DNA of 64,000 nt from Cercophora sp. LCS_1. Taxonomy: Eukaryota > Ascomycota > Sordariomycetes > Sordariales > Lasiosphaeriaceae. The notes beneath the pieces are model-generated. The model saw nothing but the letters and a program-made list of their open reading frames with translations, had not been told where the DNA came from and searched no databases. A program made the translations under genes and the position numbers. Positions 45,360-55,113 of the stretch are shown here, piece after piece. How positions within the stretch are numbered: position 1 is the stretch's first letter; each line of letters begins with the position of its first letter. The DNA lies in contig JAPZLL010000012.1 in the NCBI GenBank assembly GCA_036250225.1, positions 901,337 through 965,336 of the forward strand. Reading direction: 5' to 3'.

Positions 45360-47122
45360 ATGAATCTTAAAGCTTTGATTACCGGGAGGGGCGTGGTCGC
45401 ATTCACCCTAGGCTTTCCTCCCAGGCCACCTCTGCGGATGGCAACTGGACTCGCCATGGTTGGCATCGCTACTTTCTTCTCAGACTGCCTGCTCATCACC
45501 AAAGCCCTCCTTCTGCGGCGTCTATGGGTACATTGTATCCCTTTTGCGCTACTACTGTTAGTTTTGAACCATGCTGGAAAATACAACGACCCGAGCTTCG
45601 TCTGGTGCGCCTTGCTCTTTACCTGGCGCTACTTCCGCTTCTTTGGAATCCTGTACGGATTTGGGACATATCGGCCCTCCCCCCTACCCGAGAACCCGAC
45701 GCTAGGCCGCAAGGATGTAACGCTGATTCTGGCTACGATATCGGTTTCGAAACCCGGGAACCCTGACTTCGAGGAGTGTTTGACAAGTTGGCTGCTCAAC
45801 CAGCCCGCTGAGATCATTATTGTCACAGACACAGAAGCCAGAGCCGTGGCAGCCAAAGAAGTCTGCCACAGAATATTGGAGAAGATACAGACAGGGTCGT
45901 CTCCTTTCCTCTGCGGGCTCGGCGCAACCGACCTGTCCGATGTCAGGCTTACCTTCAGATACGCCACTGTTGCTGACAAGCGTATCCAGACCGCAACAGC
46001 AATCCCCCTCGTCCGGACAGAGCTCATCGTCTCCGCCGATGATCACGTTTTTGTAAAACCTGAGTTCCTTCCAGCTGTCACAGCAGTTTTTGAAGACCCG
46101 CTTGCCGGCTTGTGTGGAACGAGAAAGTTGGTACGCCGTAGGATCCACCGGACTGGCTCCTACCTGAAGAACTACTGGCTATCCTTCTGGAATTTTTTGG
46201 GGATTGCCTACCTGGAACGACACAACTTTGAGCTGCGAGCTGCGAACCAAATGGACAGAGGAGTTTTTGTCATTTCGGGGCGGGCGATGGCGATTCGAAC
46301 CAAACTCATCCAGACAGAAGAGTTTCTCGATAAATTCATCAACGAGAGCATCTTTTCCATACCCGGCCTCTGGACACTTTTTCAACTGCTTGGTATCCGC
46401 TGTTCTGGTCGTGTCAAAATCGGAGATGATAACTTCATCACATCGTGGACGCTTCGACAAGGCATGAAGATCAAGTTTCAGGACACAGTCAACGCTACAA
46501 TCGAGACAACATTGGGAGAGAGCCAGCAACGTTTTGGAGAAAGTGTATACGATGGAGACGTACTACTTTTTTTACGAACCCCTGCCTCCTGCTAACGAGT
46601 GTGGACGTGTGGCAGCATTGGGCTTGGACGGTATGGCTTGCTCTAATTCCGGCATTATCTAACTTTGCTTTATTGTGGGATTCTGCAATTGTTTTTACTT
46701 TCTCTCGGTCTAGTCTCTACTCGGGGCGGGGGCTTATTGGCCTTTGTGTGTGGATTTATTTTACGAAAAGCGTCAAGCTGTTCTCGCACTTCCTGAAACA
46801 CCCAACCGATTTTCTCCGCTTTTTCTTATTTCCATCCTATCATTTATGGGCTTACTTTCATTCCTTCTTGTCGGTTTATGCTCTTTTTACATTCTGGGTC
46901 CAGGACTGGGAAGGAAGATACACTGATGAGGCCAAGATGGTGGGTGGCAGCATCCATGACCACCATGAACGCCCTGAAGATTGTCATGACCGCCACTGCT
47001 GTTCCCTCAAAGCGCATGGAGTTCAAGTGAGGGCACGGTTTTTGACAGAAGGTCGCGTTGATCGCAGCGTTCTAGGAAAGGGCAGAGTCTGGTGGAGTAT
47101 GAGAAGGAGGGGAAGGAAATGA
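45360..47122 (+). CDS. GT2 polysaccharide synthase (hyaluronan/Cps1-like), apparent frameshift
   Basis: The first frame starts at 45360 (MNLKALITGRG) and runs to 46595. N-terminal membrane helices (residues about 25-95) precede a family 2 glycosyltransferase domain. Motifs are VTLILATISV, the acidic pair in LIVSADDHVFV, the acceptor-site region MDRGVFVISGRAMAIR and VKIGDDNFITSW. The expected Q/RxxRW motif is not in this frame. It appears as CIRWRRTTFFTNP in a second frame that continues to 47122 with further membrane helices. Alignment to the family needs two bases (46542-46543) removed, and no intron fits there. This is either a frameshift mutation making a pseudogene or a sequencing error. 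Such proteins polymerise extracellular or cell-wall polysaccharide at the plasma membrane. Confidence 0.7.
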
Positions 47123-49140
47123 GCAGAGACTGAAGAGTTTCAACTAATAAAAATAGGGCTTAGTACTAATGGGAGCGATAAGTTTCTGATTTGGGCTCAC
47201 TGAAATGGTAGGTTAAGGGGAAGACCGGCTTTCCATCATGTGAAACCGCATTAGCGGAAGCGGATCTGGACCAGAGATCCTCCTCCGTTTAGGCGTGTTG
47301 GAGAAATAAGGTCTTGTCCATTCAAGATGTCCTCGATTCCGCGGATCCGAAGTGGGAGCTCCTACTCCAGCTGCGTGCTGATGAAGGGCTTGGGTCAGCA
47401 CTTGGTGCAGAATGTGTACTTGATTGTGTTCTCAACGTTGCTCTTGCTGATCTGGCTACCCAGACGACCGGTTTGGCCATGAGCAGTTTAGTGGTAGTGT
47501 GGCTGACCTACTTGTTGCCGATGCCCGTTAGCTGTTGGCTTTGATTCTTCTGCTCAACGGATTTAAACGAGGTCCTGGTGACAGTATTTCTACGCCCTTC
47601 TCCACGTCTCTTGAACATCACTATAATGGGGATAGGCTTGGTCTCCATCTTGTAATGTCCACTACTCTAGTGAAATATCGTTCTCGATGTCGATGTACCT
47701 GCCCTTCTTCTTTACGGGGCCAAATTTGATGGCATTGCGCTTAGAGCCGTGCTCCGTCAGGATGAGGCACATGTTGTCGTTCACGAACGATGAAGATGGT
47801 ATTTTGAACATAGATCACGCATTCACGCATGTTGCCAGCATTACCATGCTTGTCACTAGGTTATACCAGCTTAGTGGCGAACGGGGCGAATCTGCACATG
47901 TTCTCGACCGCCATGGTGCCAAGTAGCGAGCTTATGTCCGACTTCATGCTGATGGACGTGGCGGTGCTATCCGCTCTCAATTCCTACTTGATCTGGACCA
48001 CGTTCATGAACCCGACCACATTCCTGGATATAATCCCTACGACCTTCCTGCTAGCAAAAGTGAGGAAGACCGCAACCGCCTGTCTCGTCGTTAGTCGGGA
48101 TGATCCTGAATAGATCCTTGACTATAGACACGACCATGATGGTGCTCTCAATCAGCTCAGCTAGAGAGAGATATGGCAGACGCGATATAGCACATCGTCG
48201 TATACGGGAGCGTGGTGGCCATCGTCTCGGCAACCGCCATCATCTTCACGACCTGCACGTAGCCCTCATTCGCAAACCTGTCGCACAGGCCGATACCCTT
48301 CATCAGTGTCTCGACTGCCGTAGTCTTCTCCCGTGTCTTGCCGTGCTTTGTCACCTCGATCCCCCTCTGGTAGAGGCTGACGGCCATCTTCGTCGTGCAG
48401 GGTACACTGTAGTCTTCAGAGCGGCCTGAGTTACCCTGGAAAGGTGCATCACCGGCAACATCGTGGCTTGGCCACGGCAGACGACGATAGTCAATTTCAC
48501 TACTGGGTCCACCCTCAGCGTGTTGTCCTCTCTCCTTCCCAACCCCCCTACTGCCTTAGTCTTGTACGAGCGGATATGTCGGACCTCTCCCTTGCTGGCC
48601 AGGCCCTTTCTACCAGGGATAAGCCCGTGCCCTGGTAGGATGCCGGCGTTTCGCTGATTGCTCGTCTTGCTCTTCGGTTCGCATCAGAGGCGCGGATAAT
48701 CTTGTGCTTGTTGAGGATTCAGGTTGTGCTTGAGGATACACCAAAAGGATTGGGCATCGAGTCCGGGGAGTCGGCAGAGACAGTACAAATTAAGCCGCGA
48801 CGACTTGACGGGTGCGGCTGTCTTCCGGCCATTCGGCGGCCGGCTGTGAAGCCATGAAAGTAGAGGGCGAAGGAAATGAATGCAGCGATTGGCAGATGCC
48901 AGACCGAAAACCGGGCAACACTAGTACAGACAATGATTGGGCGCTGCTGCCTGCCGTGGCCGGTCCCGCATGCTTTGCTTGTATTTTCGTTGTCAGTTCT
49001 CACCATCTATCCCCCCCATTCATACCCCAACCGTTGACTGCTCCAAATTCTTGACCATGCTCTGAAGCCGTTGCCAGCACCTCAACTTCGAGGCCAACTC
49101 GTTCTACAATAAAGGGGCTTGCAGTTTCGCACACTCTAGG
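47123..49140. other. Unassigned coding-like debris
   Basis: The minus strand between about 48540 and 47600 contains pieces that look like broken coding sequence: SLYQRGIEVTKHGKTREKTTA and CDRFANEGYVQVVKMMAVAE at 48157-48387, ELIESTIMVVSIVKDLFRII at about 48060-48180, and PSNLAPVKKKGRYIDIENDI at about 47680. They are in different frames and separated by stops. No family is recognised. The rest shows nothing. Confidence 0.35.
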
Positions 49141-49149
49141 CACTGTCAA

Positions 49150-49262
49150 AAACAAGGGGTTCAACCCCTGGGTTGAACCCAGGGCTCTCGTCAGCTCATG
49201 TGAGGATGCCTGGCACAGCCAGCAATCCAACTGCTGAGCCACTGAACTAGCGTAAGCTGGTT
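49150..49262 (-). repeat. tRNA-like segment with B-box, possible SINE head
   Basis: On the minus strand a stretch resembling a Pol III A box (AGTTCAGTGGCTCAGCAGTTGG, 49223-49254) is followed by GGGTTCAACCC, a good B box (49170-49180). The B box is inside a 25-nt palindromic stretch. The T arm and acceptor do not pair as in a functional tRNA. A tRNA-derived SINE head is one explanation. Confidence 0.35.
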
Positions 49263-49286
49263 CATGCAACAGATCTATAAAAGAGG

Positions 49287-49524
49287 GCTTTCTGGCTCTG
49301 CCAGAAAGCTGATGAACAATCAGAACAAGGAGAACAATACAACTTCTTCACACACACACAACTTGGATCAAAGGTGCCGTGCTTCTGACACTGCCAACAC
49401 TGTTGCTACCACGCAGTATTATAATGAGGAGCTCTCTGGCTGAGCCGGAGAGCCAACAAGCAATTCAATCAAGCAGTTGCAACCCCAATCAATTCCACAG
49501 ATTCCAGTGTGCAGTGTTTCTGAC
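49287..49524 (+). repeat. Hairpin repeat, two tandem units (copy 1)
   Basis: Two units of about 145 bp each start with a near-perfect 10-bp hairpin: GCTTTCTGGC-TCT-GCCAGAAAGC at 49287-49309 and GCTCTCTGGC-TGA-GCCGGAGAGC at 49431-49453. Each ends in a TTCTGACA-like box (49383, 49520). The segment 49393-49524 is repeated in inverted orientation at 56056-56188. No ORF is present, so it looks like a non-autonomous mobile repeat. Confidence 0.7.
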
Positions 49525-49745
49525 AAGATTGAACTTTTGGTAAAGCTGTTCCCATCTCAAGTGTTGCACGGTGCCAACCGATTCTGGCAACGCATTAACG
49601 CTTTCAGAAACTTCCACCTCCGTCTGCTTAGACTAATATCATTACGCATATAGCATAAGCTTCGCCTATCAGAACTCTCTTTCTTCTTTTTCCTCATACT
49701 TCACGTCTTCGTTGTAAAAGCTTAGCTAGTTGCAAAGATACTACC

Positions 49746-51679
49746 TTAGCCTACTATACCGCTTGATTTCAAATCGATGTTGATTATTGTTTCTTTTACA
49801 ACAGAATGGACAAACCGCAAAGTGGCGTACAGATTGTTGTTATCGACCAAGTGAGCGTAGAACTCTGTTCCGGCCCGGTTCAAGCTCGCAAAGCGCTGGG
49901 CAATGTACCCTGCTGCTTTGGCAGGGTCGGCACCCCCTTCGTAATCTGGGAAATATTTTTCTAGAGGCGAACGGGCAAGTTTGCTCGCGAACTCCTCTTG
50001 GTTGGCTTGGAGCAGGATGGTGGATCCACGATAACCCAAGCGGGAATTGATAATTTCGTTGAAATGACGAAGCGAGTCGAGAATAGACTCTGTCACTCCC
50101 GGGGCGTCATATGTGTCCAGGTCAACAACGTAGATGACAGAGATGACACCTTCAAAGAATGGAGTCCATTTTTTTTTCCTCTCGTGTTGCCGGCTGCCGA
50201 TGTCGATCAGTCGTATATTCAACATACCGGCCGAGAGAACGTGCTCGTTGATGGCTGGGGTCTTTGAATAGTCAAGGTACATGATGTCGACATCGTTCGG
50301 GATATAGCCATCGGAACAAATGATGCTGAGTCGGTTGAAGTACCTTTCCAATGCTCTTGGTTAGCAAAAAACGTCCAGAGAACAAGTCCAGCAACGGAAG
50401 GGGGAAAAGTAAGACAAACATTTCTGCGTAATCAGAGAGCCGAGGCCTGAATCCTTGTTCCCTGAGACCTTGCAGCCAAGCGCTGTTAAGAACAGCGCTG
50501 AGGGCTTCACGAAAGTTCGCCCGAAGACCCATCTCGCCGAGGGAATCCTCAGGCATGTAGTCAGCAATCAGCTTGATCTGCTGCCACATGAGTCGATCCG
50601 ATTTCGGGCCATCGGGGTCGAGTTCCGTAGCCTGCTCAACTAGAGCCTTTGCATCTGCAATAAGCTTTTGGAAGATGGGTATCCTGTACTCGGACTGTGG
50701 TTCACGCCGGCCGTCTACTCTCGAGCCTACAAGCTTCATGCCACCCACGATCTTTACTCTTGAGTCAGCTCCAAGTACCAAGACCCTGTATTCCCTCCGC
50801 CCTATTCGGTAGTCTGCTTCAAGGGTGCGGTCTATTCGTGTCGAGATCTCAATTGCCTCATGTTCGTCATAGCTTCGGCTAAGGTGAAGAACGGACCGAG
50901 CATCGACACGGCGACTACTCGCAGCAGAACTACTACCATCGCTTTGCTGACCACGGAGGCTCTTCTTAACCGACCCTCGAATCCAGCGTTCGTAGATGCG
51001 GCTGATGAATAGGTCCTTGTCGAAGTCGAAAACCAATGATCGCTTTGACGAGTTGATCGAGGTCGCAGTCTGTGTGAAGAGCGAGTCGATGTCCCGATGA
51101 ACGTAAAGGGATGCAGCGTCATCTTCCATACGTTTGAAAACTCTTCGTGTCTGCGGTTGCTCAAGCAGCAGCTTCTGCTCGCGTGTTGCGGTCCTGTCCG
51201 GATTTCAGCATCCGCACCGACGAGTCATCAAAGCGAGCGCTGGGGGAGCGAGCTCACATATTGCATGCCGTCAGAAGCAGGGTCAGGGCATTCGTCTGCT
51301 GCTCCATCATGCGTTGTATGTTCTCGATATCTTTGGTCTTGAGCAGCAGCTTCAGCCTGCTCGTCGTGCCCAGCTTATTGTCATCTGTCAACTGCAATCC
51401 GGATATTTCCAGGTGAAGCTTGCGAATTAGCAGGCGACAGCAGTCGACGCAGCGATCCATATCCATGACCAGCTGGTGGTGCGGATCTTCAAAATTGGCC
51501 TCGGTCCACTCCTTGACCTTGCCAAGTGCTGCCCTGAGCGTGGTGAGCTGGCTTTCGAGCGCCAGTACGGCCAGGTCTGTCTCTCTCCACTGTGCGATAG
51601 CGCCGATCGTTTCCCCTAAAACCTCGATGATGGTTGCGATAGAGGCCGCCGCACCGATGATGGTAAGAGGATCTGCCAT
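49746..51679 (-). CDS. G-alpha-like pseudo-GTPase fused to fungal NLR-type N-terminal domain
   Basis: Three exons, 51679-51258, 51193-50420 and 50343-49746 (introns 64 and 76 nt, the latter with branch GCTAACC), encode 597 residues. Residues 1-140 (MADPLTIIGAAASIATIIEV, later RCVDCCRLLIRKL) are the helical N-terminal domain seen on fungal NLR/STAND proteins. After a charged linker, residues about 255-597 align along their length with heterotrimeric G-protein alpha subunits: YRVLVLGA, GYIPNDVD, RLIDIG, ERKKKWTPFFEGVISVIYVVDLDTYD, LARSPLEKYFPDYEGG, IINIDLKSSGIV. Nucleotide-binding motifs are eroded. The P-loop GAGESGKST is GADSRVKIV (282-290), DVGGQ is DIGSR, NKKD is ANQE (512-515), and TCAT is lost. 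It probably cannot bind GTP normally. Its role is unknown; a signalling or scaffold function is inference. Confidence 0.85.
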
Positions 51680-52563
51680 CGCAACACAGCGTAGATTTTT
51701 CAGTTGGAAGCCATGAACGTTCAGCGAGGTTCGGGTTACCAATATCGAAGATTGAAGAAGAGTGGTAGGAATGGGTGATGCATTGGAAGGTGGTCTGTCT
51801 GCCCAGAATACTGGGTGCGGCCTTCCCGATGCCCAATCATACAGTGGGTGCCGAAAAAAAACGCTCAACTTGAAAAATCACAGCCAAGAACGGCAAAACT
51901 CAGACTTTTCAATCGCAAAACACCGCCTATGCTGGGAAGAAAGCCGACCTCAAAATTTGCGCCCGCGTTCAGATTTGATGAAATTACATGTTCCTGTTGA
52001 TTTCAAGTATTTTAGTAAAGAAGCGCCAGCTGTGCAGCATGTTGAAAAAAAAAGTTGAGGTCGATTTTTTCGTTACAGGGCATTATAGTGGGGTAAATTT
52101 GACATATAGCGGGGTAGAAACTTCGACTTCATTTTTGCACACTCACCACGCTCGCAACTTCACTTGAAAAGCTAAGCGAAAAATATATGTTCGTTAGAAC
52201 GCCGATGGTAATGGGGATCATTTTTCGTATAATTTCCAAGGACCTGGCGGTGGTGTGGCATGGCACACGTGTAAAGTTGGCCGTTTTTTGCGGTAAAATC
52301 GACCGTTGGGCGTTTTTTTTCGGCACCGACTGTAACTGCATCAGCCTCTGCCACTTACCCCGCTCCGCCCCCGCTTTCGGGGCTAAGAGAAGCGCTGCAG
52401 GGTTACCAATCGGCGAGTGGGCTTGTTCCTGAGAGGAACGAAAATAGTGGAGAGCGAAATCTTGCCATGCCACGATTACGCGATTGAGGGGCATGATTGA
52501 AGGGTGTGCTTGAACCATTAATGCCGTTTATGTATTTGCATCTTGAACTTCGGAGTCTTCTAG
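51680..52563. other. Upstream region of the G-alpha-like gene
   Basis: A region of higher AT content with several A/T runs, including GAAAAAAAAAG at about 52044-52054. It contains a loose direct repeat, ATTATAGTGGGGTAAATTTGACATATAGCGGGGTAGA, at 52063-52099. No gene is recognised. Confidence 0.4.
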
Positions 52564-52783
52564 ATGAAACGAACACCGGCGGTGTCGTTGGGCCTCCAGC
52601 CCGGGGCGTCTGACCTCAAGGTGGGAGCACGGACCACAGCGAGACACCAATCATTGGGCCCAGGGTGCAAGGACCCACAAGCCCTGAGGGAACCAATCAG
52701 GGTGGACCCGAAGAGGATGGTCCCGGTGCTCGGGACCAGAGGGTCCGGGACCAACCCCGGGCCTATCGCGAAGGACCCGGCGG

Positions 52784-52973
52784 TGTTGGTCCCGAGCCTC
52801 GGGACCAGCAAGCTCGGGACCTGAAGACCAGTCTCACGAAGTATATAGTTTCGATAGTTGTGCCTACAACCGTGTGAGGACTCTTAGATCCTCACGCTAG
52901 CAATACATTGTTCTTGAGCACCGCTCAGTGAGGCCCATCGTCCGGGACCTTGGAGCCTACGTTCTGCTTGACA
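52784..52973 (+). mobile_element. Probable solo LTR of a Copia-type retrotransposon
   Basis: A 190-bp segment starts TGTTGG and ends TTGACA, contains a TATATAG box (about 52841) and is followed by GTGTATCACCCTTCGAG, which resembles a Copia primer-binding site (TGGTATCAGAGC). Upstream, 52719-52736 holds the palindrome GGTCCCGGTGCTCGGGACC, and the LTR starts with a second one (GGTCCCGAGCCTCGGGACC). No gag-pol ORF and no second LTR are seen. Confidence 0.35.
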
Positions 52974-53302
52974 GTGTATCACCCTTCGAGAAGTTGTACT
53001 AGCCCTCACTCAGTCACCTTGCATCCCCCTACCTAGAGCATTGGACCCTGTCCGCTCTTACGATCTGTCTTTACCAGATTCACCCCAGTGTATTTGGAGC
53101 AGGCCGTAACACGTCCGTTGGAGCTCTACCAGGGTCAGACGCGGTGGAGTACAAGGTCCAGCTGAGCGGCAGCCGCTGATCATCAACCACCAATAACCCT
53201 AACCCTGCACAAGCCAAGCGACAGACATCCACGGAAGCGGCGCCTACCCCTCCACGTCGGCCGCTGATCGGCCGGCTTGATTGGTCAGGGAACGCCGCAA
53301 AC
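52974..53302. other. Spacer between LTR-like and MULE-like elements
   Basis: No gene. It could be internal sequence of the degraded retroelement. A short AACCCTAACCCT sequence at 53194-53206 is noted but is only two telomere-like units. Confidence 0.3.
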
Positions 53303-53423
53303 GGGCTCCCACTAGACTGACGGTACCGTCTTGCTTAGTCAACGCGAAAGTGCTTAGTCAACAGAAAAATGCATCTAACGCAGCCATTGCCCCGCACCAC
53401 CAAACGCGCTCTTTCAACGCCAA
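53303..53423 (+). repeat. Left terminal inverted repeat of the MULE-like element
   Basis: 121-bp arm. It contains GACGGTACCGTC, itself a palindrome, and the start of the internal ORF. Confidence 0.8.
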
Positions 53424-53893
53424 ACGCGCTCTTCAACATCAACGCCAACGTCATGGCGGCGACCTTTCCAGACGACTGCCTCCCTCCCGAAGGCTTTTTC
53501 GAGTCTCGACAGGCCTTATTCGAATCAATCAACGCGTACGCAAAGCCTCGAGGCTACGCTTTCACAACACAGAGATCTACACGACTAAATAATGGCCTGC
53601 AAAGGGTTATTTTCGCATGCGATCGAAGCCGCCAGCCGCCCTCCGAGGGAGATCGCCAACGAAAGACGACTACGCGGAAGACGAATTGCCAATTTTCAGT
53701 CCTTGCCAAGGAGTCTGGCGAAGGCTGGGCTTTACAGCACCGTCAGGATCAATGCTTTGCATCCCATAACCACGAACCAAGCCTACACCCATCTGCACAC
53801 CCAATTCAACGCCAACTTTCTAGAGGAACGTCAATCCCAGCTCTCTCGAACGCAGGCCTAGCGCCTAAAGAGATCCAGATCCTTATACGGTAA
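53369..53893 (+). CDS. Truncated MULE transposase, FAR1-like DNA-binding domain
   Basis: 174 residues from the first ATG, or 146 from the ATG at 53453 (MAATFPDDCLPPEGFF). The stretch FESRQALFESINAYAKPRGYAFTTQRS, then a Cys at RVIFACDRS, then NCQFSVLAKES and HNHEPSLHPSAHP, is the zinc-binding FAR1/WRKY-GCM1-type domain at the N-terminus of Mutator-like transposases. The frame stops right after APKEIQILIR, where a full transposase would continue into the catalytic DDE core. It is therefore a C-terminally deleted copy. The first 18 codons lie inside the left terminal inverted repeat. It could act as a DNA-binding repressor or do nothing; neither is shown. Confidence 0.7.
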   Translation: MHLTQPLPRTTKRALSTPNALFNINANVMAATFPDDCLPPEGFFESRQALFESINAYAKPRGYAFTTQRSTRLNNGLQRVIFACDRSRQPPSEGDRQRKTTTRKTNCQFSVLAKESGEGWALQHRQDQCFASHNHEPSLHPSAHPIQRQLSRGTSIPALSNAGLAPKEIQILIR

Positions 53894-53915
53894 AGCGGCT
53901 CGTTAGATGTTGGCA

Positions 53916-54025
53916 TTGGCGTTGAAAGAGCGCGTTTGGTGGTGCGGGGCAATGGCTGCGTTAGATGCATTTAAGCACTTTCGCGTTGACTAAGCAAGAC
54001 GGTACCGTCAGTCTAGTGGGAGCCC
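53916..54025 (-). repeat. Right terminal inverted repeat of the MULE-like element
   Basis: 110-bp arm, the inverted counterpart of 53303-53423. It begins 23 bp after the ORF stop codon. Confidence 0.8.
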
Positions 54026-55113
54026 ACCCAGGACCCCTGTCGCCCATGAGCCGTGTGGTTGGATTAGTCATCATTGGTCACGTGACTAGTCGACAAGCCC
54101 TACCAGCCCTGCACCCACTGGAGCCACTATAAGATAGGTCTTTGGCTTGTATCTTCCATAGCTTTCTTCCTTTCTTCTTCATCTTGCAATTCTACGAATT
54201 GAGTGCTGTCGCAAACTACCCACTGCGCCGAAAAGCGGGGGAACCCAATTACTTTCTGACCCCAGTAGTTGCACTTTTACATCTGACAGCCCTCTCGCAA
54301 AAAATTTAGGTAATTCTATCGTGCCATCTTTCCTTCTCAGGATCCTCGAGGAATTTGTTGGATTTGTACGCAATTTGGTGGTCACAGCTAGTCGAGAGAA
54401 CCGGTCCTGCCGGGAGACAGTCGGGGATCCCACTGAGTGGATGGCATCGAAGTCACTCAAGCGACAAGACACTAGACAGACACTCGAAAAGCGACGAAAA
54501 TACCAAGAGTATATCTGCCGCGGCTTAGAATTCCGCCCCCATAGTTTCAAGCTCTGGAGGCGGTTCAACGAGATCAAATGAGTTTTAATTGCGGCCCTGC
54601 CGACATCTTGGGTGACTTGGGGATTGCCCGTCTTTGGTTGCCCTAACGTTCCACACGTGTGAACTGGGATTGTATGGCAGTATCGAGCGGCAGGCTCGCT
54701 TGCGTCGCTGCATCAGAGGCTTGGTGCCCAAGCACCTCACTCAGTGCCCTGGAAGAGTCCCTCTTCACGCATCGGTAGATACCTAATAAGGCAACGGGCT
54801 AGCAACGGGATTGGATAGGGACTGCTGCCTAACTTCAGACGTGAAATGGTTGCAGTCCTTAGCGCAAGCCACCAGCAATTGACTGGCAGTTGGCATCTCG
54901 GGACTTCCGACCCATCGAATCATCGAAAGTCCCAACTTCGGTGAGCTGGCGGCGCGGGGCGAGAGATACATCCCAACCTTTGATGTCAAGATATTTGGGA
55001 TTCTCCCCCCACCCCCCCCCCCCCCCGGCCTTTTTTTTTTTTACTTCCCAGCCCGCATCTCCACCTTTCCTTCCAGTCCCACCTCCCTGGGAACCACTTC
55101 ACCCCCAACCCAA
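54026..55113. other. Intergenic with homopolymer tracts
   Basis: Includes a TATA-like CTATAAGATAGG at about 54127-54138. A combined C and T homopolymer stretch lies at about 55006-55043, just upstream of the 7-TM gene and prone to sequencing error. A 132-codon minus frame and an 86-codon plus frame at 54179-54581 overlap each other and are not supported. Confidence 0.4.

Larger units (their letters stand above)
53303..54025 (+). mobile_element. Deleted Mutator-like element (MULE) with long terminal inverted repeats
   Basis: The two ends are inverted copies: left 53303-53423 and right 53916-54025, both starting GGGCTCCCACTAGACTGACG and continuing through GCTTAGTCAACGCGAAAGTG and GCAGCCATTGCCCCGCACCA. 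They differ mainly by an 11-bp insertion in the left copy. The 723-bp element contains one ORF with a FAR1/MULE-type DNA-binding domain but no transposase core, so it is non-autonomous. No target-site duplication is visible directly at these ends. Confidence 0.8.

Noticed and set aside
53194..53206. AACCCTAACCCT telomere-like sequence
   Set aside because: Only two units; chance or part of an element, not evidence of an interstitial telomere.
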